A stretch of DNA of 61,029 nt from the NCBI RefSeq assembly GCF_900142575.1, contig NZ_FRBI01000036.1, forward strand, positions 1 through 61,029, given 5' to 3'. Source of the stretch: Actinacidiphila paucisporea. Lineage in GTDB: Bacteria; Actinomycetota; Actinomycetes; Streptomycetales; Streptomycetaceae. Below, piece by piece: positions 17,786-26,649 of the stretch. Position numbers and translations under genes: made by a program. The first letter of the stretch is position 1, and the number at the start of each line of letters is the position of its first letter. The notes under the pieces are model-generated. The model worked only from the letters and a program-made list of their open reading frames with translations, was not told where the DNA came from and made no database searches.

Positions 17786-20062
17786 TTAGACCTTTGCGGT
17801 CAGTCCGTACGCCTCCGGCTCCGGCCCGCCGTCGGCCGCCGGCACCGCCTGCTGACCCGCCTCCGGCCGCACCGCGGCGAACACGCTGGTCGATCGGTCC
17901 AGGATGTACGCCTGCGCCTCGCCGACGTGGAAATACATGCCGTGCAACTGCAGCGCCCCCTCAGAAACCCGGCGGGCCACGCACGGGTGAGCCATCAGAT
18001 GGTCCAGCTGCTGCATCACATTGACCAGGCTGAGCCGCTCCTGGTCGTCGGCCACCGGGCGGTCGGCGAGGGCCACTTCGCCGCGTCCCAGCCGGCCGAT
18101 CCTGGACATGCGGGCCAGGCTCGGTCTGCCGTGCCGCAGCCAGCGGGCCAGCGGGGTCTGCGCGCCCGGCTCGTGACCGGACCCCAGCAGCGCCTGCATC
18201 GCACCGCACCCCGAGTGCCCGCACACCGTGATGCTGGAGACCTCCAGCACCTCCACCGCGTATTCGACGGCGGCGGCCACCGAGTCGCACGACGCGTCGG
18301 AGCCCGGCGGCGGCATGAGATTCCCGACATTGCGGACCGTGAACAGATCCCCGGGGCCGCTCGAGGTGATCATGCTGGTGACCAGCCGGGAGTCGGCGCA
18401 GGTGAGGAACAGCTGCCCGGGCCGCTGCCCCTCGCGGGCCAGCCGGGCCAGCTCCTCGCGGACCAGCGGGGCCGTATTGCGCTGGAAGGCGCTGACCCCG
18501 CCGAGCAACTGCCCGCCGCTGGTGGCCGGCATCACTTCCGACCGGGTGCAGTGGTGATTGCGCCACGACGTCCACGGGCGGCAGGCATGCGCGCCTGCGG
18601 GCGCGCTGACGGCCCGTCCGGCGCCGTCGCCGAACACCGCGCGACCGCCGCGCGACCTGTGCCGCGCGCACCAGCCGCGCAGCGCCTCGTACGCGGCATG
18701 GTCCATGAACGACCCGTCCAGCTCCACCACGGCATTGGCCCCGTCCGGCACCTGGGCGAAGGCCCTGGTCAGCCGGGGCACCGCCAGGAACGTCAACTGC
18801 CCGGTCACCCGCACCCGGTGGCAGTGCGCCTCCTCGGTCACGGTGACCCTGGTGCGGGTCAGGCTCCGCAGCGCGAGGAAGACGGCCACCGCGCCGCCCG
18901 CGACCACTCCCTGCAGCACCCCGAAGACCACCACCGTGCCCAGTGTCGCCGCGTACACCGGGAATTCGCGGTGCCGCTGGACGTGGCGGATGTGCGCGAA
19001 GCTCACCATCCGCACCCCCACCAGCATCACCAGTGCCGCCAGTGCCGCCAGAGGGATCGCTTCCAGCACGCGTCCCGCGACGCCGGCGCACAGCAGCACC
19101 CACACGCCGTGCAGCACGGTGGCGCGCCGGGTCCGCGCGCCCGCCTCGACATTCGCCGAGCCGCGCATCGCACCCCCTGCGATCGGCAGCCCGCCGAGCA
19201 GGCCCGACAGCATGTTGGACGCGCCCTGGCCGAGCAGCTCCCGGTCCAGCTTCGCGGGGGCGACCTGGGCGCCGGCCTGCCGACCGGACTGCAGCGCGTC
19301 CACCGCGACCGCCGACAGCAGCGATTCCATGCTCGCCACCAGAGTCACCGTCAGGACCACGGTGACGACCCCGAGGACCGGCCCTTCCGGCAGTACGGGC
19401 AGCGCGGGCGTCTGCCAGGCGGGCAGCTCGACCCTCGGCACCGACAGGCTCGCGGCTACCAGCGTCGCCAGCGCCACCGCGGCCAGCGGCGCCGGGATCT
19501 TCCGCAGCGCCTCGCCCACCCGGCCTCTCAGTCGCGGCCAGCCGAGCAGCACGACCACCGTGATCGCGCCGATGAAAGGGGTCGCGGGATGGCTGTGGAT
19601 CAACTGGTCGGGCAGGGCCGCGATGTTGTCGAGCGTCGAATTCTGCGGGCTGCCGCCGAGCACGACGTGCAGCTGGCCGACGGCGATGACCGTACCGATG
19701 CCGGCCAGCATGCCGTGCACGATGGCGGGGCTGACGGCGAGTGCCGCCCTGGCCACCCGCAGCCCCCCGAGCAGCAGCTGCACGAGCCCGGCGAGAACGG
19801 TGACGGCGCAGGTGGCCCGCCAGCCGTACCGCTGGACGAGATCGGCGGTGATCACGACAAGGCTGGTGGCGGCGCCGCTGACCTGGAGCGGCGCGCCGCC
19901 GAGCAGGCCGGCGACGATACCGCCGACCGCCGCGGCCACCAGGCCGGACTGGAGGGGTGCGCCGGTCGCCAGCGCGATGCCGAGCGAGAGGGGGACAGCG
20001 ATCAGGAAGACCGTGATCGAGGCGGACAGGTCGGATCGATGGAGGTTTCTGCGGAGTCTCAT
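17786..20062 (-). CDS. SulP-family anion transporter fused to beta-carbonic anhydrase
   Basis: 758 aa. Residues ~1-400 form a SulP/SLC26 membrane domain with about 10-12 segments (ITVFLIAVPLSLGIALATGAP at the start), residues ~410-500 a STAS domain, and residues ~530-740 a beta-class carbonic anhydrase. The anhydrase zinc site is complete: Cys555 with Asp557 and Arg559 (TCADSR), His616 and Cys619 (GHSGCGA). The fusion suggests coupled bicarbonate transport and CO2/bicarbonate interconversion; sulfate transport remains possible. ATG 20062 has AGGAGA seven bases upstream, so it is preferred over an in-frame start at 20125. Both modules look intact. Confidence 0.92.
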   Translation of the reverse strand: MRLRRNLHRSDLSASITVFLIAVPLSLGIALATGAPLQSGLVAAAVGGIVAGLLGGAPLQVSGAATSLVVITADLVQRYGWRATCAVTVLAGLVQLLLGGLRVARAALAVSPAIVHGMLAGIGTVIAVGQLHVVLGGSPQNSTLDNIAALPDQLIHSHPATPFIGAITVVVLLGWPRLRGRVGEALRKIPAPLAAVALATLVAASLSVPRVELPAWQTPALPVLPEGPVLGVVTVVLTVTLVASMESLLSAVAVDALQSGRQAGAQVAPAKLDRELLGQGASNMLSGLLGGLPIAGGAMRGSANVEAGARTRRATVLHGVWVLLCAGVAGRVLEAIPLAALAALVMLVGVRMVSFAHIRHVQRHREFPVYAATLGTVVVFGVLQGVVAGGAVAVFLALRSLTRTRVTVTEEAHCHRVRVTGQLTFLAVPRLTRAFAQVPDGANAVVELDGSFMDHAAYEALRGWCARHRSRGGRAVFGDGAGRAVSAPAGAHACRPWTSWRNHHCTRSEVMPATSGGQLLGGVSAFQRNTAPLVREELARLAREGQRPGQLFLTCADSRLVTSMITSSGPGDLFTVRNVGNLMPPPGSDASCDSVAAAVEYAVEVLEVSSITVCGHSGCGAMQALLGSGHEPGAQTPLARWLRHGRPSLARMSRIGRLGRGEVALADRPVADDQERLSLVNVMQQLDHLMAHPCVARRVSEGALQLHGMYFHVGEAQAYILDRSTSVFAAVRPEAGQQAVPAADGGPEPEAYGLTAKV

Positions 20063-20317
20063 TTCCCGTCTCCTTCGGTGGGCGGCGGGACTCGGTAGCG
20101 CAGTGTCACTACTCGCTACGCTCAAGAGCCGGTAAATAGACAGTAATGGATCGAATGCGGAGAGTGAAGCCCGGAGGTCGGATCCGGCCCTTATTTACTG
20201 CTATCGAGTGATTCGGCAGATGAGCGAGCCGGTCGCTTCGGCCACCGAAGGTGACCGTGTCAGCTTGGAGTCCAGCTCGTGGCCACCCGCGCCGACCCTC
20301 TGCGATGCGAGGTACGA
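20063..20317. promoter_or_regulatory. Divergent promoter region, AT-rich
   Basis: 255 bases between the SulP fusion and the lipoprotein gene. The stretch 20130-20215 is markedly AT-rich for this genome and contains GTAAATA and TATTTAC as inverted half-sites about 60 bases apart. Promoters for both genes probably lie here; I cannot assign exact boxes. Confidence 0.4.
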
Positions 20318-21769
20318 ATGCACTCCGTACGCAAGACGCCGACCCTGGTCGCCGCGGGAGCCGCGGCCGCCGTACTGGCCCTCGGCACCACCGCATGCTC
20401 CTCGGGCGCGGCCGCCCACCGCGGCTCGGACGCGCCGGGCGGACCCGCCGTCGAGGTCGTGCCGCAGGTGCCCCGCGTCCTGCGGTCGATCGGCGACGGT
20501 TCCACCGCCGACACCGGGCCGCAGCCGTACCAGCCGGACTTCCACCGCCTGCGGCCCGGCGAGAAGCCTCCGCAGTTCGTGGTCTTCTCCTGGAACGGCG
20601 CCGTCGAGGACTCCCGGCGGCTGCTGTCCTCCGTCCGCGGGATCGGCGAGCGCGGCGGCGCTGCGATGACGTACTTCCTCAGCGGGACCACCCTGCTGCC
20701 CGCCGACCACAAGGACCTCTACGCGCCGCCGCGCCACCCGCGGGGCACCTCCGACACCGGCCTCACCGACCGGGCGACGATCGCCGACACCGTGCACGAA
20801 CTGCGGCTCGCGTGGGCCGGAGGCAGCGAGATCGGCACGTACTTCAACGGCCACTTCTGCGGTCAGGACGGCGACGCCGCCGACCAGGCGGCGAGCGCGA
20901 GCGGCGCCGCGGCAGGCGCTGGTGGGGGTGCTGGTGCTGGTGTCGCGGCCGGCGCTGATGCCGGTGCCGAGGATGCCGCCGACAGCGGCCCCGGGGCCTG
21001 GACCCCCGAGGAGTGGGCCGGCGAGATCCGGCAGGCGCAGGACTTCACCCAGCACTGGAGGACCGCCACCGGCCTCAGCACGCTCGACCCGTTGCCCTTC
21101 GACTACGTGAAGGGCGTCGTCGGCGGGCGCCCCCCTTGTCGTACGGACCCTCCGGGACTGGCACCGGCGGCGAAGGCGGCCGGATTCCGCTACACCGCGG
21201 ACCCCTCCGGCCAGCCCCAGATCTGGCCGTCGCGCACGGACGGGCTGTGGCACTTCCCGCTGCAGGACATCCCTGTTCCCGGGCGGGACACCGAGACGCT
21301 GTCCAGCGACGACGGCTTCCTGTCGATCCAGTCGGGCACGCCGGACGACGGCACGGCCGACCGGGAGCAGTACGCCTCCTGGGGCCGGCAGATGCGCGAC
21401 GGCCTGATCGCCGGTTTCGACCGTGCGTACCACGGCAACCGCGCACCGCTCGTCGTCGGCAGCCACCTGGAGTCGTGGAACGGCGGCGTCTACCTCAAGG
21501 CCGTCGAGGACACCGTCAAGGAGGTCTGCGGGCAGCAGGACGTGCGGTGCGTGTCGTTCAAGCAGCTCGCCGACTGGCTGGACATGCAGGACCCGGCGGT
21601 GCTCGACCGCCTGCGCGGCCTGGACGTCGGGCAGGCCCCGAAGGGCGGTTGGGGCACCTACCTCCGCGGGGCGCCCGCCACGCCGACAGCCCCCGCCGCC
21701 CCGGCCGCACCCGGGGTGCCCGCTTCCCCCGGAGTGCCGTCCGAGGCGGTCAGGCCGGCTGGGCGCTGA
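20318..21769 (+). CDS. Secreted polysaccharide-deacetylase-like lipoprotein
   Basis: A 483-aa protein with a lipoprotein-like signal peptide (basic MHSVRK, hydrophobic core, LALGTTAC-SSG). The mature part resembles chitin-deacetylase-like proteins: FVVFSWNGAVED early, MTYFLSGTTLLP, GSEIGTYFNGHFCG where a metal-binding His would lie, and late PLVVGSHLESWNGGVY. The Asp-His-His set is not clear, so activity is uncertain. An Ala/Gly-rich low-complexity insert of about 45 residues (20880-21000) interrupts the domain just after GHFCG. The C-terminus is an Ala/Pro tail. Its last 20 bases overlap the convergent ATPase gene. Confidence 0.7.
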   Translation: MHSVRKTPTLVAAGAAAAVLALGTTACSSGAAAHRGSDAPGGPAVEVVPQVPRVLRSIGDGSTADTGPQPYQPDFHRLRPGEKPPQFVVFSWNGAVEDSRRLLSSVRGIGERGGAAMTYFLSGTTLLPADHKDLYAPPRHPRGTSDTGLTDRATIADTVHELRLAWAGGSEIGTYFNGHFCGQDGDAADQAASASGAAAGAGGGAGAGVAAGADAGAEDAADSGPGAWTPEEWAGEIRQAQDFTQHWRTATGLSTLDPLPFDYVKGVVGGRPPCRTDPPGLAPAAKAAGFRYTADPSGQPQIWPSRTDGLWHFPLQDIPVPGRDTETLSSDDGFLSIQSGTPDDGTADREQYASWGRQMRDGLIAGFDRAYHGNRAPLVVGSHLESWNGGVYLKAVEDTVKEVCGQQDVRCVSFKQLADWLDMQDPAVLDRLRGLDVGQAPKGGWGTYLRGAPATPTAPAAPAAPGVPASPGVPSEAVRPAGR

Positions 21770-22829
21770 CCGGCTCGGTCCTTGCGCCGTCCGCCGTCGC
21801 GGGCGCGCCGAGGGCGGTCTCGGCGAATGCGGCCTCGCCCAGGGCCGTCTCCGTGAGCGCGGCCTCGCACAGGACGAAGCCGGGGTCGATCTGGGCCGCC
21901 AGATCGACTCCGGTCTTCGCATTCCCCCAGCTCTCCGCGTTCTTGCGGTGGAAGTGCGCCATCTGCCGGGTGTAGCGCGCCCAGTCGCGGTGCGCGTACG
22001 CGGCGTCGGCCCGCTCGTGCATCGTCCGCAGGGCGTGCCGGTTGGCCGCTTCCAGGAGTTCGAAGCGCGGCGGGCGGCCCTTCTCCATGGCCCGTACCCA
22101 GTCGGACTGCCCGACGGTGACCAGCAGGTCGTCGCCCACCTCGGCGCGCAGGAAGGCCAGGTCGTCGGCGCCCTGGACCTTGTTGCCGATCACGGCGAGC
22201 GCGACACCGAAGTCGCGGGCGTAGTCCCGGTACTGCCGGTAGACGGCGACGCCCTTGCGGGTCGGCTCCGCCACCAGGAAGGTCAGGTCGAAGCGGGTGA
22301 ACATCCCGGAGGCGAAGGAGTCGCTGCCCGCGGTCATGTCGACCACCAGATAGTCGTCCCGGCCGTCCACGAGGTGGTTCAGATACAGCTCCACCGCCCC
22401 CACCTTGGAGTGGTAGCAGGCGACGCCCAGGTCGGACTCGTTGAAGGGGCCGGTCACCATCAGCCGCACTGAGGCGTCCTCCAACGCCACTTGGCGGGCG
22501 CACGCGGCGTGCACGGGATTGTCCTCGGCGCCGGTGATCCGCAGCAGGCGGGAACCCGAGCCGGGCGGGGTGGTCTTGATCATCGTCTCCGCGGAGGTGA
22601 TTCGCGGGTTCGTGCCGCGCAGATAGTCCTTGATCTCCGGCAGGTGCGCGCCGAGCGCGGGCAGCGCAGCGGCCTCTTCCTCGGTGAGGCCGAGCGCCGG
22701 GCCGAGGTGCTGGTTGATGTCCGCGTCGACGGCGAAGACCGGGACGCGGGCGGCGGCGAGATGGCGGATGAACAGCGACGAGAGCGTGGTCTTGCCGCTG
22801 CCGCCCTTTCCGACGAAAGCGATCTTCAT
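21750..22829 (-). CDS. CooC/MinD-like P-loop ATPase
   Basis: 359 aa. It opens with KIAFVGKGGSGKTTLSSLF, the deviant Walker A motif (KGGxGKT) of the MinD/ParA/CooC class, followed by VFAVDADINQHLG and later DYLVVDMTAGSD (Walker B). There is no partner-binding signature. The C-terminal ~50 residues contain near-repeats (EAALTETALGEAAFAETALG) and look like a disordered tail. ATG 22829 places the P-loop at the very N-terminus as in the family; a longer frame upstream is not supported. It diverges from the Fic-like gene with 106 bases between starts and converges with the lipoprotein gene. Confidence 0.82.
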   Translation of the reverse strand: MKIAFVGKGGSGKTTLSSLFIRHLAAARVPVFAVDADINQHLGPALGLTEEEAAALPALGAHLPEIKDYLRGTNPRITSAETMIKTTPPGSGSRLLRITGAEDNPVHAACARQVALEDASVRLMVTGPFNESDLGVACYHSKVGAVELYLNHLVDGRDDYLVVDMTAGSDSFASGMFTRFDLTFLVAEPTRKGVAVYRQYRDYARDFGVALAVIGNKVQGADDLAFLRAEVGDDLLVTVGQSDWVRAMEKGRPPRFELLEAANRHALRTMHERADAAYAHRDWARYTRQMAHFHRKNAESWGNAKTGVDLAAQIDPGFVLCEAALTETALGEAAFAETALGAPATADGARTEPVSAQPA

Positions 22830-22922
22830 GGTCGCCAAGAGTAGTCGGATGGTCACGGAGGATGAGCGGCCGGAGTGGGGAAGGCCACTCGAACGTGGTC
22901 GATTGCCCTGTCGCGCGGTGCG

Positions 22923-22928
22923 TAGGGT
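22923..22928 (+). promoter_or_regulatory. Leaderless -10 element (TAGGGT)
   Basis: TAGGGT followed by seven bases and ATG 22936; no Shine-Dalgarno. Confidence 0.55.
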
Positions 22929-22935
22929 CGTGTGC

Positions 22936-23796
22936 ATGGCTACGAACGCTGATCCGTCCGCCGCCCAGGGGCTGTCCACCGACCCGATGGTCGTACTCGG
23001 CACGCTGCCCGGCGTGCCCGAGGCCGTCGACGCCGTCCGGGGCGCTGTGGACAAACTTTATGGACACCGGGTGATGCGCCGCCGGTCGGACGAGGTGACG
23101 TCCGAGGCGGCGCTGCGCGGTGCCCGCGGGTCGGCCGCGCTGGCCGGCGCCGACTGGTCGCTGGAGGAGGTCCGTCGGCGCACCGACTTCTCCGCCGACG
23201 ACCAGGCCCGCACGGTCGGTGCCGCGCTGCGGCTGACCGCGGAGGCCGGCCAGTTGCTCGGGGTGTGGCGCCGCTCACCGATGCAGGCGCTGGCCAGGCT
23301 GCACCTGGTGGCGGCGAGCGGCGCCGCTGCGGACGACGCGGTTGGGCGGCCCAGGCTCGCCGGAGAGCCGGTGGACGAGCCGCTGGTCTCGGTCGCGGAG
23401 ATCGACCTGCCCGAGCCCCCCGAGGTCAATGCCAGGCTCGACGGCCTGACCGCGCTGCTACTTGCCGGCACCGCGGCGCCCGCGCTGGTGGTGGCGGCGG
23501 TCGTGCACGGCGAACTGCTGTGTTTGCGCCCCTTCGGCTCCTTCAACGGCCCGGTCGCCCGAGCCGCGGAGCGCATCGTGCTGGTCGGCAGCGGCCTGGA
23601 CCCGAAATCCATCTGCCCTGCCGAGGTCGGCTACGCGGAATTGGGCCGGGCCGGCTACCTGCGGGCCCTGGAGGGCTACGCCTCGGGCACTCCCGAAGGC
23701 ATGGCTGAATGGATCGGCCATTGCGGCCGGGCCCTGGAGTTGGGCGCACGCGAGAGCGTGGCGGTCTGCGAGGCCCTGCAGCGCGGCGCCGCCTGA
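22936..23796 (+). CDS. Fic-domain-like protein with degenerate active-site motif
   Basis: A 286-aa helical protein. Around residues 194-206 it has HGELLCLRPFGSFNGPVARAAERI. This aligns with the Fic core HPFxxGNGRxxR, but the catalytic His is Arg, and the second Gly-Arg of GNGR is replaced (FNGPVAR). The upstream APALVVAAVVHGELL fits the helix before the Fic loop. AMP-transfer by the normal mechanism is therefore unlikely, and a structural or binding role is inferred. Streptomyces databases have called such genes oxidoreductases, which I see no evidence for. It diverges from the CooC-like ATPase. Confidence 0.65.
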   Translation: MATNADPSAAQGLSTDPMVVLGTLPGVPEAVDAVRGAVDKLYGHRVMRRRSDEVTSEAALRGARGSAALAGADWSLEEVRRRTDFSADDQARTVGAALRLTAEAGQLLGVWRRSPMQALARLHLVAASGAAADDAVGRPRLAGEPVDEPLVSVAEIDLPEPPEVNARLDGLTALLLAGTAAPALVVAAVVHGELLCLRPFGSFNGPVARAAERIVLVGSGLDPKSICPAEVGYAELGRAGYLRALEGYASGTPEGMAEWIGHCGRALELGARESVAVCEALQRGAA

Positions 23797-24254
23797 TCTC
23801 TTGTCGCTACGGGCCGTTCCTGGAGCGGGTCTCGTACGCCCACCGCGCAGGGGACGGGTCTCGTGCGCCCGTCGCGCAGCGGTCCGATGCCTTACGCCCG
23901 CCGCGCAGGTCGCTCGATCCCTTGCGCCCGCGGGTGCGCGTGGGCGCTGTGGCCGGAAAATGATGCGGCGGCACCGGAGAGGTGCCGCCGCTGGCACGTT
24001 CGCCGGGTTACCAGTGCGTGCTCGAATGGTGCCGATCAGGTCGGGGACTTCGCCCGTTACCTGGTGCGGCTGGCCCGGTTGGCGGGTCGGCTACGCGTGG
24101 GTGCCCCGCTTTCGTGCTCGGTCCGTGGGCCAACTGCTGTGAACTGCGGTCTTCCTCTCGGAAGTCCGTGGTCTCGCGGGCCGCTACCACCCTTTTTACC
24201 GCCGACCGGCCGGTAGGGAAACCCCTGGCCGCATTTCTTTACTTTCGGTCGAAA
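23797..24254. other. 458-base spacer with imperfect repeats
   Basis: Between 23835 and 23940 the motif (T/A)CGCCCnCCGCGCAGG recurs three to four times imperfectly. A strong hairpin follows at 23965-23991. From 23992 to 24254 I see no gene or RNA I can support. Confidence 0.5.
23965..23991. terminator. Perfect 11-bp terminator hairpin
   Basis: GCGGCGGCACC-GGAGA-GGTGCCGCCGC. It lies between the convergent Fic-like and HAD genes and probably ends the former. Confidence 0.75.
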
Positions 24255-25076
24255 TCAGACCATAACAACCGGCCGACGTCTGCGGGCAGCCAGCCAGACC
24301 AGCCCCGCCGTGGCCACAGCGGCTCCCACGGCGGCCGCGGCGAGCACCGAGCCGGGCGGCATCGACAGCGACGGGATGCGCTGGTTCAGCCGCACCGGAC
24401 GGCTGAAAGTGAGCACCGGCCATTCGCGCACTACGGCCTCCCGGCGCAGCGCCCGGTCCGGATTGACGGCGTAGGGGTGGCCGACGGACTCCAGCATGGG
24501 AACGTCAGTCACCGAATCGCTGTAGGCGAAGCACCGCTCCAGGTCGTAGCCCTCCGAGCGGGCGAGTTCCTCGATCGCCTCGGCTTTCGCGGGCCCGTAC
24601 ACGTAGTGCTCGATCTCGCCGTTGTAGGCGCCGTCCTTCACCACCATCCGGGTGGCCACCACGTGGTCGGCACCGAGCATCTCGCCGATCGGCTCGACCA
24701 CCTCCGAACCGGAGGCGCTGACGAGGACGACGTCACGGCCGGCGGCGTGGTGCTCCTCGATGAGCGAGGCCGCCTCGTCGTAGATGATCGGGTCGATCAG
24801 ATCGTGCAGCGTCTCGGCGACGATCTCCCGCACCTGCTGGACATTCCAGCCGCGGCACAGCTCGGAGAGATATTTGCGCATGCCCTCCATCTGGTCGTGG
24901 TCTGCGCCGCCGACCAAGTACACGAACTGGGCATATGCGGTGCGCAATACCGCGCGCCTGTTGATGAGGCCGCCCTGGTAGAAGGATCGTCCGAAGGCGA
25001 GCGTGCTGGACTTGGCGATGACGGTCTTGTCGAGATCGAAGAACGCCGCGGTGCGCGGTGGCAGGTGGTTTTCCAC
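24255..25076 (-). CDS. HAD-IB family phosphatase with C-terminal membrane segment
   Basis: 273 aa. HAD motif I is FFDLDKTVI (residues ~12-20), motif II VLVSASGSE, motif III around GPAKAEAIEEL, and motif IV AYSDSVTDVPML. The family contains SerB-like and lysophospholipid phosphatases. The C-terminus has a hydrophobic segment (GSVLAAAAVGAAVATAGLVWLA) followed by RRRRP, so it is membrane-anchored. GTG 25076 is chosen because TATGCT stands exactly six bases upstream on this strand; an in-frame start at 25163 would add 29 residues that do not resemble the domain. From memory the S. coelicolor homologue is annotated as differentiation-associated. Confidence 0.85.
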   Translation of the reverse strand: MENHLPPRTAAFFDLDKTVIAKSSTLAFGRSFYQGGLINRRAVLRTAYAQFVYLVGGADHDQMEGMRKYLSELCRGWNVQQVREIVAETLHDLIDPIIYDEAASLIEEHHAAGRDVVLVSASGSEVVEPIGEMLGADHVVATRMVVKDGAYNGEIEHYVYGPAKAEAIEELARSEGYDLERCFAYSDSVTDVPMLESVGHPYAVNPDRALRREAVVREWPVLTFSRPVRLNQRIPSLSMPPGSVLAAAAVGAAVATAGLVWLAARRRRPVVMV

Positions 25077-25082
25077 AGGACG

Positions 25083-25088
25083 AGCATA
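25083..25088 (-). promoter_or_regulatory. Leaderless -10 element (TATGCT) for the HAD gene
   Basis: AGCATA on the plus strand reads TATGCT on the minus strand, six bases before GTG 25076. Confidence 0.65.
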
Positions 25089-25539
25089 GGCAACCACCAT
25101 TCGGCCTAAGGCCCGGCGTGTGGGTTTGCTCCAGAAGGCCATCGGGTACACCATGGAAGTCACGGATCGTTCGCGACCGTGCTAACCCGGTCCGGCTCCT
25201 CCCCCCCCCCGAGTCGGACCGTGGGGACGACCCCCGCTCTCCCCCCCGGCGGGGGTCGTCGCATGTCCGGACCCGTTCTGCCGCCTCCGGCCGGGTCGCG
25301 TGCCGTGCTCGGCCATCGGGGTCTCCTTCGCGTGTGTGCGGCTTCTGATCGATATGACGTGTGACCTTCCGTAATCGTTGCCCGCTTCTCGCGAAGTCAC
25401 CCATGTGGGTGTCGGGTTATCCACAATCACCGAGTTGTCCACAGATTCCGACCAAGATCATCTCAATTCCCGCTTCTCCCCCCAAGCTGATCTCAGCGAC
25501 GCACGCCGTGCTCGCACCTCAAGCGACGGGGGCAGAGAA
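25089..25539. other. Spacer upstream of the Tad locus
   Basis: About 450 bases without a supported gene. It contains homopolymeric C runs (25200-25210 and near 25240), a cluster of two DnaA-box-like 9-mers at 25417-25443, and presumably the promoter of the Tad locus. Confidence 0.5.
25417..25443 (+). promoter_or_regulatory. Pair of DnaA-box sequences
   Basis: TTATCCACA (25417-25425) and TTGTCCACA (25435-25443) lie in the same orientation 18 bases apart. The first is the E. coli consensus and the second the preferred Streptomyces box. They precede the ssd start by about 100 bases. Confidence 0.6.
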
Positions 25540-26649
25540 ATGTTCGGATCCATCACGCCCGAACCACCGCGGGCCGCAGGCGAACGTCCGGGCGGACCGC
25601 TGATTGTCACGGATGACGAAAGGCTCCTCGACGACCTGCTGCGCCTGTGCGCGGCCGCCGGTTCCGAACCGGAAGTCGTCTTCGCGGCGCCGCCTCGCGC
25701 GTCGAGTTGGGACAGCGCTCCGCTGGTCCTGGTGGGCGCCGAGGCGACCGACCGGGTGCGCGGCACGGCCCGCCGCAAGGGCGTCCTGCTGGTCGGGCGG
25801 GATCTGGACGACTCCGAGGTGTGGCGCAGAGCACTGGACGTGGGTGCCGATCACGTCCTGCTGCTGCCCGACGCCGAGACCTGGCTGGTCGACCGGATCG
25901 CCGACATCGCGGAAGGCGTCGGCCGACCCGCCCTGACCATCGGGGTGGTGGGCGGCCGCGGCGGCGCCGGAGCCAGCACGCTGGCCTGCGCTCTCGCCGT
26001 CACCGCGGCGCGGGCCGGCCGCCGCACCATGCTGATCGACGGTGACCCGCTCGGCGGCGGCCTCGACATCCTGGTCGGGGCGGAGCGGACCGGCGGGCTG
26101 CGCTGGCCCGACCTCGCCGACTCGCGGGGCCGGGTCAACAGCGGAGCGCTGGAGGAATCGCTGCCGCGGCTCGAATCGCTGAGCGTGCTCAGCTGGGACC
26201 GGGGCGACTCCGTGCTCATCCCCGCGCAGGCCATGAGGTCGGTGCTCGGCGCCGCCCGGCGCCGCGGCGGGGTGGTGGTGGTCGACCTGCCGCGCCGGGT
26301 GGACGAGGCGGTCGCCGAGACCCTGGCCCAGATCGACGTCGGCCTGCTGATCGTGCCGGCCGAGCTGCGCGCCGTCGCGGCCGCCACCCGGGTCGCCGCG
26401 GCCGTCAGCATGGTCCTCAAGGACCTGCGGGTGGTGGCCCGCGGCCCCTTCGCCGCCGGGCTGGACGACCGCGAGACCGCCCGCCTGGTCGGACTCCCGC
26501 TGGCCGGTGAGCTGCCCCTGGAGAGCAGGGCCGTCGACGCCCTCAGCGGCGGCGGACCACCGGGTGCGTCAGGCCGCGGGCCGCTCGCTCGTTTCTGCAC
26601 CGCCTTCCTCGCGCAGGCGCTGGCTGGCGGCGGGAGCGTGGCGGTATGA
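25540..26649 (+). CDS. Septum-site-determining-like protein Ssd (TadZ/CpaE type)
   Basis: 369 aa. An N-terminal receiver-like domain of ~125 residues (PLIVTDDERLLDDLLRL ... GVLLVGRDL) is followed by a MinD-like ATPase domain. The Walker A region reads GVVGGRGGAGASTLA, where the expected Lys is Ala, as in atypical TadZ/CpaE proteins. IDGDPLGGGLDIL and VVVVDLPRRVDEAV are the switch and Walker B regions. TadZ proteins place the Flp pilus machinery; the mycobacterial homologue is named Ssd. ATG 25540 follows a modest Shine-Dalgarno (GGCAGAGA). Its stop overlaps tadA by four bases. Confidence 0.85.
   Translation: MFGSITPEPPRAAGERPGGPLIVTDDERLLDDLLRLCAAAGSEPEVVFAAPPRASSWDSAPLVLVGAEATDRVRGTARRKGVLLVGRDLDDSEVWRRALDVGADHVLLLPDAETWLVDRIADIAEGVGRPALTIGVVGGRGGAGASTLACALAVTAARAGRRTMLIDGDPLGGGLDILVGAERTGGLRWPDLADSRGRVNSGALEESLPRLESLSVLSWDRGDSVLIPAQAMRSVLGAARRRGGVVVVDLPRRVDEAVAETLAQIDVGLLIVPAELRAVAAATRVAAAVSMVLKDLRVVARGPFAAGLDDRETARLVGLPLAGELPLESRAVDALSGGGPPGASGRGPLARFCTAFLAQALAGGGSVAV

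Noticed and set aside
23797..24254. Small RNA or tRNA gene
   Set aside because: No cloverleaf, CCA end or known RNA signature; only repeats and one terminator hairpin.
25417..25443. Replication origin
   Set aside because: Only two DnaA boxes and no dnaA/dnaN nearby; a streptomycete oriC has many boxes.
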